Assembly (NCBI GenBank): GCA_037969035.1
Contig: JBBKWU010000004.1
Coordinates: 1 to 39,998, forward strand
Direction of reading: 5' to 3'
From: JBBKWU01 sp037969035
Lineage (GTDB): Bacteria > Pseudomonadota > Alphaproteobacteria > Micavibrionales > Micavibrionaceae
DNA: 39,998 nucleotides
Shown piece by piece: positions 1 through 8,489 of this stretch. Numbering within the stretch: the stretch's first letter is position 1; each line of letters starts with the position of its first letter. The notes below the pieces were generated by a model. That model saw nothing but the letters and a program-made list of their open reading frames with translations. It was not told the origin of the DNA and ran no database searches. A program made the position numbers and the translations under genes.

Positions 1-938
1 GCACACGGGTCACACCATGCCATGTCCCATGCATATTCCAAAAAGACAGTTTTCATGCCTTCTTTTTCAACTTGCTTGGCAAACATAGCTTTGTAAAAAT
101 CGCCGAATTCTTCCTTCACGTAGAGCGGAACATCCATATCGGTCGGGATTTTTGTTGTGCGATAATTCGATGTTTCAACGCGACCTTTTTTCGTCAGCGT
201 CATCAAGATCAAATCCTGCGGGCCGTTGGCGTTCAATGTGCCAAGACGGATAGGGAGCATAAAACGTTCATCTTCATACGCAACCTGAAGTGGGCGCAGG
301 TACGTAAAGCCACTGCTTTCATGTTCTTCCAAATTCACTTTGGCGACGAAGAATTTCATGTCTTGCTTGATGTAGCTACCAAGGATTTCTTTGGCACCTT
401 TTGGCAATTTATAGCCTTCTTGGTTTAGCCACGTCAGCAAGCCATCGCTTTGCTTGGCAGAAAGAACCAAAATGTCATATTCGCCAACGGTGTATTGTTC
501 CTCGATCGTCACGCCGAGTGCTTGTGCGCTTGATGCGCCATCAGCCATTACAGCACTTGCCATCGGAGCAGAGGCCATCGACATGCGCATCATTTCCATT
601 TGTGGGCGGCATGGGTCATCGTCGAAATACTCAACCAAGCGCGGCGCGGTGTAGGCATCCAAATGGTCGATGATACGGTTTTCGGTGACGTTGACTTGTT
701 GCTTTGTAATCACGTTTGGCACAGGGATCACAATCGCGAAATCTTTGGCATCGCCTTGGAAATCATTGGCCATTGTGATGACGGTGCGGTCGTCGTTGCG
801 GGTCATAATGACTTTAGAAGCGCCGTTAAAAAGCTCGGCATCTGCTTTGGCAACATAAAAGCCGCAAAACGCGAATGCTGTTTGTGGCGCGATCATTGGT
901 GCAATTAAAAAGGCGAGTAAAAAGATAAAACGTTTCAT
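1..938 (-). CDS. DUF2330 family secreted protein (C-terminus cut by window edge)
   Basis: Reverse-strand frame open from an ATG at 938 to the window edge, about 312 codons without a stop, so the gene is partial at its 3' end. It starts with a clear Sec signal peptide (MKRFIFLLAFLIAPMIA, cleavage probably after AFA near residue 23), followed by FCGFYVAKADAELFN. That start is what I know from the DUF2330 family, exported proteins of unknown biochemical role. A second conserved stretch (VIPVPNVI) lies near residue 70. The upstream gene ends at 935, giving a 4-base ATGA overlap and probable translational coupling with the NQR2/RnfD-like membrane protein. I infer that the two act together at the cell envelope. 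No catalytic motif is visible. Confidence 0.8.
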   Translation of the reverse strand, partial: MKRFIFLLAFLIAPMIAPQTAFAFCGFYVAKADAELFNGASKVIMTRNDDRTVITMANDFQGDAKDFAIVIPVPNVITKQQVNVTENRIIDHLDAYTAPRLVEYFDDDPCRPQMEMMRMSMASAPMASAVMADGASSAQALGVTIEEQYTVGEYDILVLSAKQSDGLLTWLNQEGYKLPKGAKEILGSYIKQDMKFFVAKVNLEEHESSGFTYLRPLQVAYEDERFMLPIRLGTLNANGPQDLILMTLTKKGRVETSNYRTTKIPTDMDVPLYVKEEFGDFYKAMFAKQVEKEGMKTVFLEYAWDMAWCDPC

Positions 939-1837
939 GTGGTTCTCCATTCAAATTTTCGTGCTGGTAAATACTTATCAATAAACGGGGTGGCAAAACA
1001 AACCATCGCCAACGCATAGAAAAGACCTTCACGTATTTCCAACTGTGTCAGCATTATAAACCCTATAACGGCAATGGAAAGGGCAAAAAGAAAACGACCC
1101 AACATATGGTCTGGCGTGGTTTTTGGGTCTGAAATCATAAAGAAGGTAAAGATAAGCAACGCGCCATTTTGCAATTGGTGCCACGGAATTTCTAACGGAT
1201 CACCAAGCCATATTGCGCGTGCAAATATCAGCGCGGCATAGCTGCCGATGAAAAACAAAACCACATCGCGCTTATTCACACGGAACAGCACGAGGAACGA
1301 AAAGCACAGCATCGCAAAGGCAATCAACATATCCGCACCCCATTGCCCCGGCGACACCCAAACGTAATGCGGGAACAGCAGCAGCAAAATGACAATGGCA
1401 ATATTGGACGGGTTAAACAAATGCTTGCCGTTATAACGCAGCAAAAATTTTGAACCGATGCCGATAATCGCAGCCAGCGGAAAAAACAAAACATCCGCCG
1501 CACGGAATAACAGACACAGCGATAGAGCCGTAATCATCGGGCTGCGGAGGTCTAGTGCTATTAATTTTTCGTCATTGCGAGGAGGGCTTGCCCCGACGCG
1601 GCAATCTAGAGTCTGGATTGTTTCGCTCAACGCTCGCAATGACAGCCGTTGGTTCATGATGGCTGTGCAACCAACCTGCACCCATAACGCTGTGGCAACG
1701 GTCAACGCAATAACCTCAAAACTCGGCGCGAAATCAGACCAAAGCGTGAGCATCGTGACCAAACTTCCCAACGTAAAAATCTGGAAGTGCCGTGCATCTT
1801 TTGTGATGCTATAAATATAGCAACCAAGCTTACCCAT
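935..1837 (-). CDS. NQR2/RnfD/RnfE family membrane protein (UnbU-like)
   Basis: 300 residues, strongly hydrophobic, with about eight to nine membrane segments. The strings KHLFNPSNIAIV and WVSPGQWGAD are characteristic of the NQR2/RnfD/RnfE superfamily, closest in my memory to the stand-alone UnbU-like branch. It lacks the rest of an Nqr or Rnf complex nearby, so a role in flavin-linked electron or ion transfer is only family knowledge. Residues about 65-89 (SLRALSETIQ to PPRND) are encoded by a palindromic repeat inserted in frame (1571-1643). It sits just before the conserved DLRSPMITALSL segment, so it falls in a loop between membrane helices. It overlaps the downstream DUF2330 gene by 4 bases and the upstream gene by 8, so the three are probably one transcript. 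Confidence 0.75.
   Translation of the reverse strand: MGKLGCYIYSITKDARHFQIFTLGSLVTMLTLWSDFAPSFEVIALTVATALWVQVGCTAIMNQRLSLRALSETIQTLDCRVGASPPRNDEKLIALDLRSPMITALSLCLLFRAADVLFFPLAAIIGIGSKFLLRYNGKHLFNPSNIAIVILLLLFPHYVWVSPGQWGADMLIAFAMLCFSFLVLFRVNKRDVVLFFIGSYAALIFARAIWLGDPLEIPWHQLQNGALLIFTFFMISDPKTTPDHMLGRFLFALSIAVIGFIMLTQLEIREGLFYALAMVCFATPFIDKYLPARKFEWRTT
1571..1643. repeat. Palindromic element family A, copy inside a coding region
   Basis: The ends are perfect inverted repeats of 11 bases, GTCATTGCGAG at 1571-1581 and CTCGCAATGAC at 1633-1643. The interior has the GACGCGGCAATC core shared with the copies at 17149-17232 and 33035-33139. Here the element is inside the NQR2/RnfD-like gene and stays open in that gene's frame, adding about 25 residues. 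Confidence 0.9.
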
Positions 1838-2300
1838 GGTTTATTTCAGGTTTGTTTTCTATGCGCTGTGGAAGTGATGGCAAAGCTCTTGCCGCATAGG
1901 GTTTTTGACCAGTCAATTGCTGGAACTTTTTGCGTAGAAAGCCCCGTACTAACCCGAACGTTCCGTTTGCGCCTGAAACATCTAAATGTTCATTCTCTTT
2001 AAGTTTTAAATGCTTATGAACAGATTGTAGGTAAGTTTTTTCTTGTTCATCCATTTCTGTTTCAGGGACAGTGTTGATATAAGCAAATCGGTCATATCCT
2101 AAATCATGGCCGAGTACGACCAATTCTTTTGCACCATTTAGTAAATTTTCAGAAAGCGTGATTTGAAAAACACCACTTTCGGTATTAAATACCTTGTAGG
2201 TATGAGGTCGCCCGTTTGCGCGTATATCGGCAAATGGTGGGGACTTAATAAAGCCCAAATAGTTGGTTATCATCCCAATATCATTTCCGTTTCTAATCAT
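1830..2300 (-). CDS. Hypothetical protein, 156 aa
   Basis: I do not recognise the family. The start at 2300 is set by a good ribosome site (AGGAG, about 8 bases upstream). The protein is soluble and charged, with no signal peptide. The middle part (ELVVLGHDLGYDRFAYINTVPE, in shortened form DLGYDRFAY) is mixed alpha/beta and is followed by a lysine-rich helix (KTYLQSVHKHLKLKE). The C-terminus is basic and proline-rich. It overlaps the downstream membrane-protein gene by 8 bases and follows the TetR-like regulator by 16 bases on the same strand, so it probably belongs to a four-gene transcript running from 2940 to beyond the left edge. Confidence 0.65.
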   Translation of the reverse strand: MIRNGNDIGMITNYLGFIKSPPFADIRANGRPHTYKVFNTESGVFQITLSENLLNGAKELVVLGHDLGYDRFAYINTVPETEMDEQEKTYLQSVHKHLKLKENEHLDVSGANGTFGLVRGFLRKKFQQLTGQKPYAARALPSLPQRIENKPEINHG

Positions 2301-2316
2301 TTGTTTGTTCTCCTAT

Positions 2317-2940
2317 TCAATTGTTTCGTTTTATAAAATCAAATTGCGGCATTTGTTTGTTCTCAAATGCACTGACGAGTGCTTCTGCGCGTTCTAAGCC
2401 TTTATCCAGCACCACCATGGTTTTGCCCATATCGGGACTGTCATCGGTTTTCCACGTGCGTAGGGTATCAAGGTAAACAACAACCAACCCAAAAACCTTT
2501 GCCGCACCAAAAAATCCGCTGCTATCGATGTTTGCGATGTCCAGCATATTGCTCATGGACGTACCCAAATGCGGCAAGCCTATAATCGCTTGCTTTGGGT
2601 CACATTTCACGGAGTCTAAAATGGCGCACAACCCGTCGCGGTCATCGTTTAAAATATCGAACCGTTCCATCATGATATCAAACAGCTTGTCACGCGGTGA
2701 CAGATCATCATCAAACGACCCATCCAAATTTTCCGCGATTTGCTTATCCACCATGCGTCCGAATGCACGCAAGATATCAGCCTTTTCGGGAAAGATAATG
2801 CGCAGCTCGCTTTCCTTGATGTCGGCGCGGCCCGCAATATCGGCGAGGGAACAATTCATCCAGCCTTTATCCGCCGCGCAAGCAAGTGCGGCCTTGATGA
2901 TGTCGTGCTGTAAATCTCTGTCAGAGCCCTTGGTGGCCAT
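2317..2940 (-). CDS. TetR-like / COQ9-like regulator
   Basis: 207 residues. The N-terminal 60 residues form a TetR-type helix-turn-helix (IIKAALACAADKGW, then SLADIAGRADIKESELRIIFPEK). The rest is all-helical and contains RDKLFDIMMERFDIL near residue 87 and a tail ending in DSPDMGKTMVVLDKGLERAE. That pattern is shared by alphaproteobacterial COQ9-family proteins, which have the TetR fold and bind lipid or take part in ubiquinone synthesis. Both readings are possible: DNA-binding regulator or COQ9-type lipid-binding factor. The presence of a normal HTH favours the regulator. It is divergent from the PfkB kinase at 3066 and leads the leftward gene set. The start at 2940 has an AGG site 6 to 9 bases upstream. 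Confidence 0.75.
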   Translation of the reverse strand: MATKGSDRDLQHDIIKAALACAADKGWMNCSLADIAGRADIKESELRIIFPEKADILRAFGRMVDKQIAENLDGSFDDDLSPRDKLFDIMMERFDILNDDRDGLCAILDSVKCDPKQAIIGLPHLGTSMSNMLDIANIDSSGFFGAAKVFGLVVVYLDTLRTWKTDDSPDMGKTMVVLDKGLERAEALVSAFENKQMPQFDFIKRNN

Positions 2941-3065
2941 AATAAACCTGTCGATTTTTTTCCGCTTTAGCGTTGCAATTATCTCTCAATGCTATAGTGA
3001 TATAGGCAATTAGAGTTGATTTCAAATAAGTTATTACGAGTCTTAAAAATATAGGAGTTACTGAA

Positions 3066-4067
3066 ATGTCTAAACTTGCCCTTGATTTGGTGGCCATTGG
3101 AAACGCGATGGTTGATGTTCTGGTCGAAGTGCCAGAATCCTTTATCGAAGAACAATCAGCCAGCGGCATGATACGCGGCACGATGAACTTGATCGATGAA
3201 AATCGCGCGGTAGAGCTTTACGCAGCAATGCCTGCGGGCATGGAAATGTCGGGCGGTTCTGCGGGGAACACGATCGCGGGCTTTGCCTCGTTCGGTGGTA
3301 ATGGAGCCTATATCGGTAAGACAGCCCAAGACCAACTGGGCGAAGTGTTCCGCCACGATATGAAGGCCATGGGCGTGCGTTATGATACAACACCGCTTGT
3401 GATTGGCGCGCCAACGGGACGCTGCCTTGTGCTTGTAACGCCTGATGCGGATCGCACAATGAACACGTTTTTGGGTTCTGGTGTTGAGCTAAGCACCATT
3501 GATATTGATGAAGAGCTGATTTCAGCGGCGCAGGTCACGTATCTCGAAGGTTACCTGTTTGATCCGCCACAAGCCAAAGAAGCCTATTTGAAAGCCTCTG
3601 AGGTTGCCCACAAAGCAGGGCGCAAAGTGTCACTGACGCTTTCTGACCCGTTCTGTGTTGATCGTCACCGCGATGATTTCAAAGACTTGGTCAAAAACCA
3701 CGTTGATATTTTGTTCGCGAACGAAGAAGAGATCATGTCACTTTATCAGACAGATAATTTCGAAGACGCGATGAACGAAGTGATGAACCAATGTGATATC
3801 GTTGCCTTAACGCGCAGTGACAAGGGTTCTGTCGTGTTGGCTGATTTTGACATCACTGAAATTTCTGCTGAACCGGTTTCAAAAATTGTTGATACAACCG
3901 GTGCGGGCGACCAATACGCTGCGGGCTTCCTATACGGCTTTACCCAAGGCATGTCTCTTGATGTTTGTGGTCATTTGGGTAGCAAAGCTGCTGCCGAAGT
4001 TATCAGCCACATGGGGCCACGTCCGGCTGTGAAATATGCAGAGTTTTTAAAAACACAGGCTGCGTAA
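3066..4067 (+). CDS. PfkB family kinase, adenosine kinase type
   Basis: 333 residues, full length for a ribokinase-family adenosine/sugar kinase. The N-terminal substrate-binding part has GGSAGNT at about 63-69. The C-terminal PfkB signature DTTGAGDQYAAGF is at 276-288, with catalytic Asp282 and the anion hole GAG. The overall sequence (IGNAMVDVLVEV, IGKTAQDQLGEVF, FLGSGVELS) resembles the alphaproteobacterial adenosine kinase-like branch, which phosphorylates adenosine or a related nucleoside/sugar with ATP. Exact substrate is uncertain. The start has TAGGAG about 8 bases upstream. It is transcribed alone: the next gene downstream is convergent, 21 bases away. Confidence 0.85.
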   Translation: MSKLALDLVAIGNAMVDVLVEVPESFIEEQSASGMIRGTMNLIDENRAVELYAAMPAGMEMSGGSAGNTIAGFASFGGNGAYIGKTAQDQLGEVFRHDMKAMGVRYDTTPLVIGAPTGRCLVLVTPDADRTMNTFLGSGVELSTIDIDEELISAAQVTYLEGYLFDPPQAKEAYLKASEVAHKAGRKVSLTLSDPFCVDRHRDDFKDLVKNHVDILFANEEEIMSLYQTDNFEDAMNEVMNQCDIVALTRSDKGSVVLADFDITEISAEPVSKIVDTTGAGDQYAAGFLYGFTQGMSLDVCGHLGSKAAAEVISHMGPRPAVKYAEFLKTQAA

Positions 4068-4088
4068 TACATCACATCTGAGTGAGCG

Positions 4089-4454
4089 TTATTTAGGGGT
4101 ATGTACGGCTGATCGGGCAGAAAACCCAGTCGGCAGTATGTGCTTCTGATCTTTATTTCGCGCCATATATTCTGCCATGTCATCTTTTGTGTAAGTCTTT
4201 CGACCGTGGAAGCTATCAACGATGCCGTTTCGCGCAGATTGTGAAAGCCATTGCATATCAACGGGGCCATGCAAATCGTACAATATGCCATTGATGACGC
4301 TTGGTTGCACAATCTTACGATCGCCTGTCACGCTGTTGATGTAGTATTGCGCAAGGCCTTTTTCGCTTTTGGCTTCATCCAAATCCCAACAAAATGGAGC
4401 GCGAAGCGTATTCGTAACGGCTCTCATAAACGATGTTTTTGCTGTGGTTCTCAT
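4089..4454 (-). CDS. Hypothetical protein, paralogue of the adjacent upstream gene
   Basis: 121 residues, not assigned to a known family by me. It shares a clear pattern with the 103-residue protein encoded just upstream (4483-4794). The common elements, in order, are W-DLD, G..-YY-N-.TGDRKI, YD, WL, GIV and YTK.D.A. The two are therefore tandem duplicates that have diverged. No signal peptide or membrane segment is seen. The ATG at 4454 has only a weak upstream site (GAAGG); a later Met at residue 10 is an alternative. The gap to the upstream gene is 28 bases, so they are probably cotranscribed. Confidence 0.6.
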   Translation of the reverse strand: MRTTAKTSFMRAVTNTLRAPFCWDLDEAKSEKGLAQYYINSVTGDRKIVQPSVINGILYDLHGPVDMQWLSQSARNGIVDSFHGRKTYTKDDMAEYMARNKDQKHILPTGFSARSAVHTPK

Positions 4455-4482
4455 TGGTGCGCCTTCGTTGAAATTTATCTAC

Positions 4483-4794
4483 TTACGCCTTGGGTGTAGC
4501 ATAAATCTTTTCATGCGCCAAATCACCCTTGGTGTAGATATCAGTGCCGAGCGCACGATGAACAATGCCAATGCCGTCGGTTTCCGCGAGCCATGCCATA
4601 TCACATGCCATATCATAAGGCAGCCAAGCGGCGCCACCATGACTGATTTTACGGTCGCCTGTGATGTCGTTGGTGAAGTACAGGTTCGCACCGCCGCGTT
4701 TTCTGGTTTTGTCCTGATCCAATGTCCAACCCGTAAGCGGAACATCAACACTTTGCCCGAATGATGTTGTTAGTTTTTCTGTGATGGCTTTCAT
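4483..4794 (-). CDS. Hypothetical protein with TGDRKI motif, paralogue of downstream gene
   Basis: 103 residues, first gene of a two-gene tandem. The core reads GWTLDQDKTRK, then NLYFTNDITGDRKI near residues 37-50, then YDMACDMAWLAETDGIGIVHRALG and YTKGDLAHEK. The same sequence of landmarks occurs in the 121-residue neighbour. Small size, conserved Trp, Tyr and charged residues and no transport signal suggest a small cytosolic alpha/beta domain. Function unknown. The start is supported by AGGGG about 8 bases before the ATG. An AT-rich 125-base region upstream, shared with the divergent gene at 4920, probably holds the promoter. Confidence 0.6.
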   Translation of the reverse strand: MKAITEKLTTSFGQSVDVPLTGWTLDQDKTRKRGGANLYFTNDITGDRKISHGGAAWLPYDMACDMAWLAETDGIGIVHRALGTDIYTKGDLAHEKIYATPKA

Positions 4795-4919
4795 AATCTA
4801 CCCCTGCATTTTTTTGATTTTAATATTTTATTGCTAATTACTATACGGTTTTATTTTTTTATGGCAATAAAAATTGAGTTTATGGTAACTTATATTTGGT
4901 TTTTTATGGGGAGAAATAC

Positions 4920-5246
4920 ATGGTACTAGGCCCTGTTTTTGTAATACATAGCGGAAGCGCGGAAGATCGCGCTGTTGTTAAACATGATTTGGTTTCCCAT
5001 TGGGAAGACAAATACCCGTATTGGACGGAAACGTTTGATGTCGCCAATGCGAACACTGTTCTCGCATTCTCCAGCAATATGCGGGATGCATGGACAGTAG
5101 GTGTCGCCGATGCTTATGCCGCGCTTACAAACCCAGAAGCTCGCACACTTGACGTTCTTGCTGTTGATGCAAGCAAAACGCAGCAAACACCGCCGCTAGA
5201 AAAACCAGTAACTTATATCTCTTTCGGGGGTTGCCGTTACCCTTAA
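4920..5246 (+). CDS. Hypothetical protein, 108 aa
   Basis: I chose the ATG at 4920 because GGGGAG lies six bases upstream. An in-frame TTG at 4896 would add eight residues but has no site. The product begins MVLGPVFVIHSGSAED and contains HWEDKYPYWTETFDVANANTVL and a C-terminal VTYISFGGCRYP. It is acidic and soluble, with no signal peptide. I do not recognise the family. It stands between a divergent pair of small paralogues and the convergent htpG, and no terminator hairpin is obvious after it. Confidence 0.55.
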   Translation: MVLGPVFVIHSGSAEDRAVVKHDLVSHWEDKYPYWTETFDVANANTVLAFSSNMRDAWTVGVADAYAALTNPEARTLDVLAVDASKTQQTPPLEKPVTYISFGGCRYP

Positions 5247-5289
5247 AGCCTAAGGATGACGCCTATCTTTCCATTTATAGAGGCCTGAA

Positions 5290-7218
5290 TTAGGCCGCCG
5301 ACGCCAAACCACGCTCCATGAATTTTGACATACGACGCGCAAACCCAGACGGGTCAGGCACAGGCTCACCTTGGATAATCCGCGCTTGATCCATCAACAA
5401 ATGCGCTGCATCCGCCAACTCTTCACCCGCATTATCCGCCTTGGCACAAGCCGCTAAGCGCGTAATCAAAGGATGTTTGCCGTTGATCTCCAATATACGT
5501 TTGGTTGGTGCTTCGTATTTTTGGTGAATGCGCAACACGCGCTCCATCCGTAAATCAACGTCAGATTCACCAGCAATCAGGCAAACAGGGGAGTCTGTCA
5601 GGCGATTTGTTAGGCGCACTTCGCCCACTTCATCGGCCAGATTTTCTTTTATCGCGGCAAGTAATTTTTCTAAATTAGCATCTACGGTAACGGGCTTAAC
5701 CTTCTCTTTTTTATCGGTTTTTTTACTATCGAAACGATCGAGATCGATATTGCCTTTGGTCGCAGATTTGAATTTTTTGCCTTTGTAGTCGCCTTGGTTT
5801 TGTAACCAGAAATCGTCAATCGTGTCGGTGAAGAACATGACTTCCAAACCACGTGCTTTGAAGCCTTCGATTTGTGGGCTGTTTTTTAGATTGTCGAGAT
5901 TTTCACCGCTGATGTAATAAATCTCGTCTTGATCGTCCTTCATGCGGGCATGATAATCCTCAAGCGAGGTCAACGCGCCTTCTGCATGTGTGGAGTAAAA
6001 ACGTACGATTTTCAAAATGTCGTCTTTATGCTCGAACGCGTCATAAAGACCTTCTTTGATTGTCGGGCCGAACTGTCCCCAAAACATTTCATAATTGGCG
6101 GGGTCGCTTTGCGCCATTTTGTCCAAATCACCCAAGATGCGTTTGGCAACGCCGCGTTTGATCTTGTCGATGATCGGGTTGTGTTGCAGCATTTCACGGC
6201 TGATATTGAGCGGTAGATCTTCGCTGTCCACGATACCGCGCACAAAGCGCAGCCATGGATACATCAAGCCTTCGCAATCCTCAGTAATCATCACGCGCTT
6301 CACGTATAAACGTGTGGAGGCCTTGCGCGTGGGGTCATACAAATCCCATGGACGCAGTGTAGGGATGTAGAGCAGGGCAGTATATTCGATCTTCCCTTCC
6401 GCACGCCAATGCGACGTCAGGATCGGATCGTCAAAGCCTGTGGTGATGTGTTTGTAAAACGCGTTGTATTCGTCGTCTGTAATCTCGTTTTTTGAACGCA
6501 TCCAAAGGGCGGCGGCGTTGTTAATTTGCTCTGGCTTGTCATCACCTTTGGCGGGTTCACCAAGGTAAATAGGAACCGTCACATGGTCAGACCATGTTTT
6601 GACGACTTCTTCCAATTTCTGGTCGATCAAAAATTCGCTGCTGTTATCATCAATCGACACAATCACGGCTGTGCCGCGTTTGGCAGGGAGCAAGCGCTTA
6701 GCTTCATCCTTTGTGGCTTCACGCACGGTAAAGCCTGTGCGGCCATCTGATTCCCAAAGCCATGTTTCTTTGCTGCCTGCTTTACAGCTAATGACCTGCA
6801 CGTTTTCACTGACCATGAAGCACGCATAAAAACCAACGCCGAATTGCCCGATCAGGCTGAGCTTGTCTTTTTGGTCTTTGGCTTCGCCCATTTGTTCCAT
6901 CAGCGCCGCTGTGCCGGACTTGGCGATCGTGCCGAGGTTATCAACCAGTTCGTCCTTTGTCATGCCGACACCGTTATCAAGCACGGTTAATTTCCGCGCA
7001 GGCGCGTCTTTGAACAGATGGATTTTAAACTCAGGATCGTCTTTGATGAGCTTTGGATTGTTGATCGCCTCATAGCGCAAGCGGTCACAGGCGTCTGCGG
7101 CGTTTGAGATAAGCTCGCGCAAGTAAACATCGCGGTTGGAATACAGTGCATTGGCCACAATATTCAAAAGGCGCGATACATCTGCCCCAAAATCCATTTT
7201 TTCTTCGGTCTTTGTCAT
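5290..7218 (-). CDS. htpG: Molecular chaperone HtpG (Hsp90)
   Basis: 642 residues, normal for bacterial Hsp90. The N-terminal GHKL ATPase domain shows RELISNAADACDRLRYE (ATP/Mg-binding Asn near 40), DNGVGMTKDEL near 82-92 and the lid/glycine loop GQFGVGFYACFMV near 124. The middle domain carries RFVRGIVDSEDLPLNISRE, including the Arg that contacts the ATP gamma-phosphate. The C-terminal dimerisation domain is complete, and there is no eukaryotic MEEVD tail. It refolds client proteins in the cytosol with DnaK. The start has CGGAG about 7 bases upstream, inside the end of the preceding secreted-protein gene (3-base gap), so htpG is the second gene of a transcript. No heat-shock operator was recognised. 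Confidence 0.97.
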   Translation of the reverse strand: MTKTEEKMDFGADVSRLLNIVANALYSNRDVYLRELISNAADACDRLRYEAINNPKLIKDDPEFKIHLFKDAPARKLTVLDNGVGMTKDELVDNLGTIAKSGTAALMEQMGEAKDQKDKLSLIGQFGVGFYACFMVSENVQVISCKAGSKETWLWESDGRTGFTVREATKDEAKRLLPAKRGTAVIVSIDDNSSEFLIDQKLEEVVKTWSDHVTVPIYLGEPAKGDDKPEQINNAAALWMRSKNEITDDEYNAFYKHITTGFDDPILTSHWRAEGKIEYTALLYIPTLRPWDLYDPTRKASTRLYVKRVMITEDCEGLMYPWLRFVRGIVDSEDLPLNISREMLQHNPIIDKIKRGVAKRILGDLDKMAQSDPANYEMFWGQFGPTIKEGLYDAFEHKDDILKIVRFYSTHAEGALTSLEDYHARMKDDQDEIYYISGENLDNLKNSPQIEGFKARGLEVMFFTDTIDDFWLQNQGDYKGKKFKSATKGNIDLDRFDSKKTDKKEKVKPVTVDANLEKLLAAIKENLADEVGEVRLTNRLTDSPVCLIAGESDVDLRMERVLRIHQKYEAPTKRILEINGKHPLITRLAACAKADNAGEELADAAHLLMDQARIIQGEPVPDPSGFARRMSKFMERGLASAA

Positions 7219-7221
7219 CTT

Positions 7222-7707
7222 TTACTCCGTGGTTCTTTCTTTGTCTTTGTTAGGGGCGCATAGCTCTGCGGGTTGTTTTTCAATATCGTAAATCCAGTTT
7301 CCGATGCGAAATTCATCACCTGAAAAATTCGTTTTGGCGGTAATGCAATCGCCCACCTTGTAATCAGCAGGAATAAATTTGAGCGTTGCCCTGTGTTGTA
7401 AATAGTATCCCTCAGCCGCTTTTTCCAGTGTACAGCTTGTTTTATCAAACGCCATGTCGTTGAACACATCAATTGTGCTGGGGGTGATTTTAATCGCTAT
7501 TTCGCTATATGTCTTGGAAAGTCTCCAGCTTTTGAGCCATGTCTCATCTCTGGGGCGGGTGATTTTAATTTTCTCTATGCTGTTTACCGTGCCCACAACC
7601 ACGCACGTATCATGCGCCATTGTTGGTGATGCGATGGCATGACCGCTAAAAAACGCGGGCAAAGCCAGAAAGCCTGTAAACAATATGAGACATGTGTTTT
7701 TAATCAT
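7222..7707 (-). CDS. Secreted hypothetical protein, 161 aa
   Basis: The first 26 residues are a typical Sec signal peptide (basic MIKN, hydrophobic CLILFTGFLALPAFF, probable cleavage after AIA). The mature part has four Cys (DTCVVVG, KTSCTLEK, VGDCITAK, AELCAPN) that could form two disulfides in the periplasm. A beta-rich pattern is likely. I do not recognise a family. It ends three bases before htpG and starts 15 bases after pdxH on the same strand, so the three genes probably form the transcript pdxH - this gene - htpG. Confidence 0.65.
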   Translation of the reverse strand: MIKNTCLILFTGFLALPAFFSGHAIASPTMAHDTCVVVGTVNSIEKIKITRPRDETWLKSWRLSKTYSEIAIKITPSTIDVFNDMAFDKTSCTLEKAAEGYYLQHRATLKFIPADYKVGDCITAKTNFSGDEFRIGNWIYDIEKQPAELCAPNKDKERTTE

Positions 7708-7722
7708 AACTGGGGTTATACC

Positions 7723-8337
7723 TTACGGGAAAAGCAGTTGTCCACCGTCCCAGCCATCATTTTTCTTTGTATACACAATGCGGTCATGCAGGCGGAATTG
7801 TTTTTCGTTCCAGAACTCAATGCGTTCGGGCTTGATGCAAAAGCCTGACCAGTGTGGCGGGCGGGGGACTTCGCCACCGTCGAATTTTGCGGTGAATTCG
7901 GCAATGCGTTTATCGAACGTATCGCGTTCTTCCATTGGGCGGGATTGGTCGGATGCCCATGCGCCAATGCGGCTTTCACGTGGGCGAGATTGGAAATAGG
8001 CATCTGCCGTTGCATCATCAACAACGCTAACCGCGCCTTCAACGCGCACTTGGCGAGAAATGGATTTCCAGTAAAAAAGCATCATCGCATACGGATTTTC
8101 GAGCAACTCACACCCCTTACGGCTTTGGTGGTTGGTGTAAAACGTAAAGCCATCCTCGCCAAAATCACGCAGCAGCACAGTGCGCGCACTCGGGCGGCCA
8201 TTTTTGTCTGCGCTGGCGATGGTGACGGCGTTGGGGTAATCAGGCTCGCTGGCTTCGGCATCTTTAAGCCATTGCCCGAAAAAGCCTATCGGGTCGTTTG
8301 TATGAAGGTCTATATCTTTAAATTTATTCTCTTGCAT
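7723..8337 (-). CDS. pdxH: Pyridoxamine 5'-phosphate oxidase
   Basis: 204 residues, within the usual 200-220. FMN enzyme that oxidises pyridoxine- or pyridoxamine-5'-phosphate to pyridoxal-5'-phosphate with oxygen, in the cytosol. Visible family strings are PNAVTIASADKNGRPSAR, TVLLRDFGEDGFTFYTNHQS (FMN binding), YWKSISRQVRVEG, and the substrate-binding PRPPHWSGFCIKPERIEFW. The C-terminal RLHDRIVY and final LLFP are typical (most members end RLFP or RLAP). It leads a leftward set with the secreted protein and htpG. Confidence 0.95.
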   Translation of the reverse strand: MQENKFKDIDLHTNDPIGFFGQWLKDAEASEPDYPNAVTIASADKNGRPSARTVLLRDFGEDGFTFYTNHQSRKGCELLENPYAMMLFYWKSISRQVRVEGAVSVVDDATADAYFQSRPRESRIGAWASDQSRPMEERDTFDKRIAEFTAKFDGGEVPRPPHWSGFCIKPERIEFWNEKQFRLHDRIVYTKKNDGWDGGQLLFP

Positions 8338-8489
8338 AGCGCACCATTTGTTCTATCTTTATCGCCTGAATATACAGGTGAAATTATTTCCGAAGGGTTT
8401 TGGAACTTTATCCGTATATCCAGTGTTAGTATGTGTAAGATATAACGTATAAAAATGAATTATAAAGAGAACAATAAAGGAATTTCAGA

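Noticed and set aside
7852..8445. Plus-strand open frame of 197 codons
   Set aside because: Antisense to pdxH, which has complete family motifs; no ribosome site.
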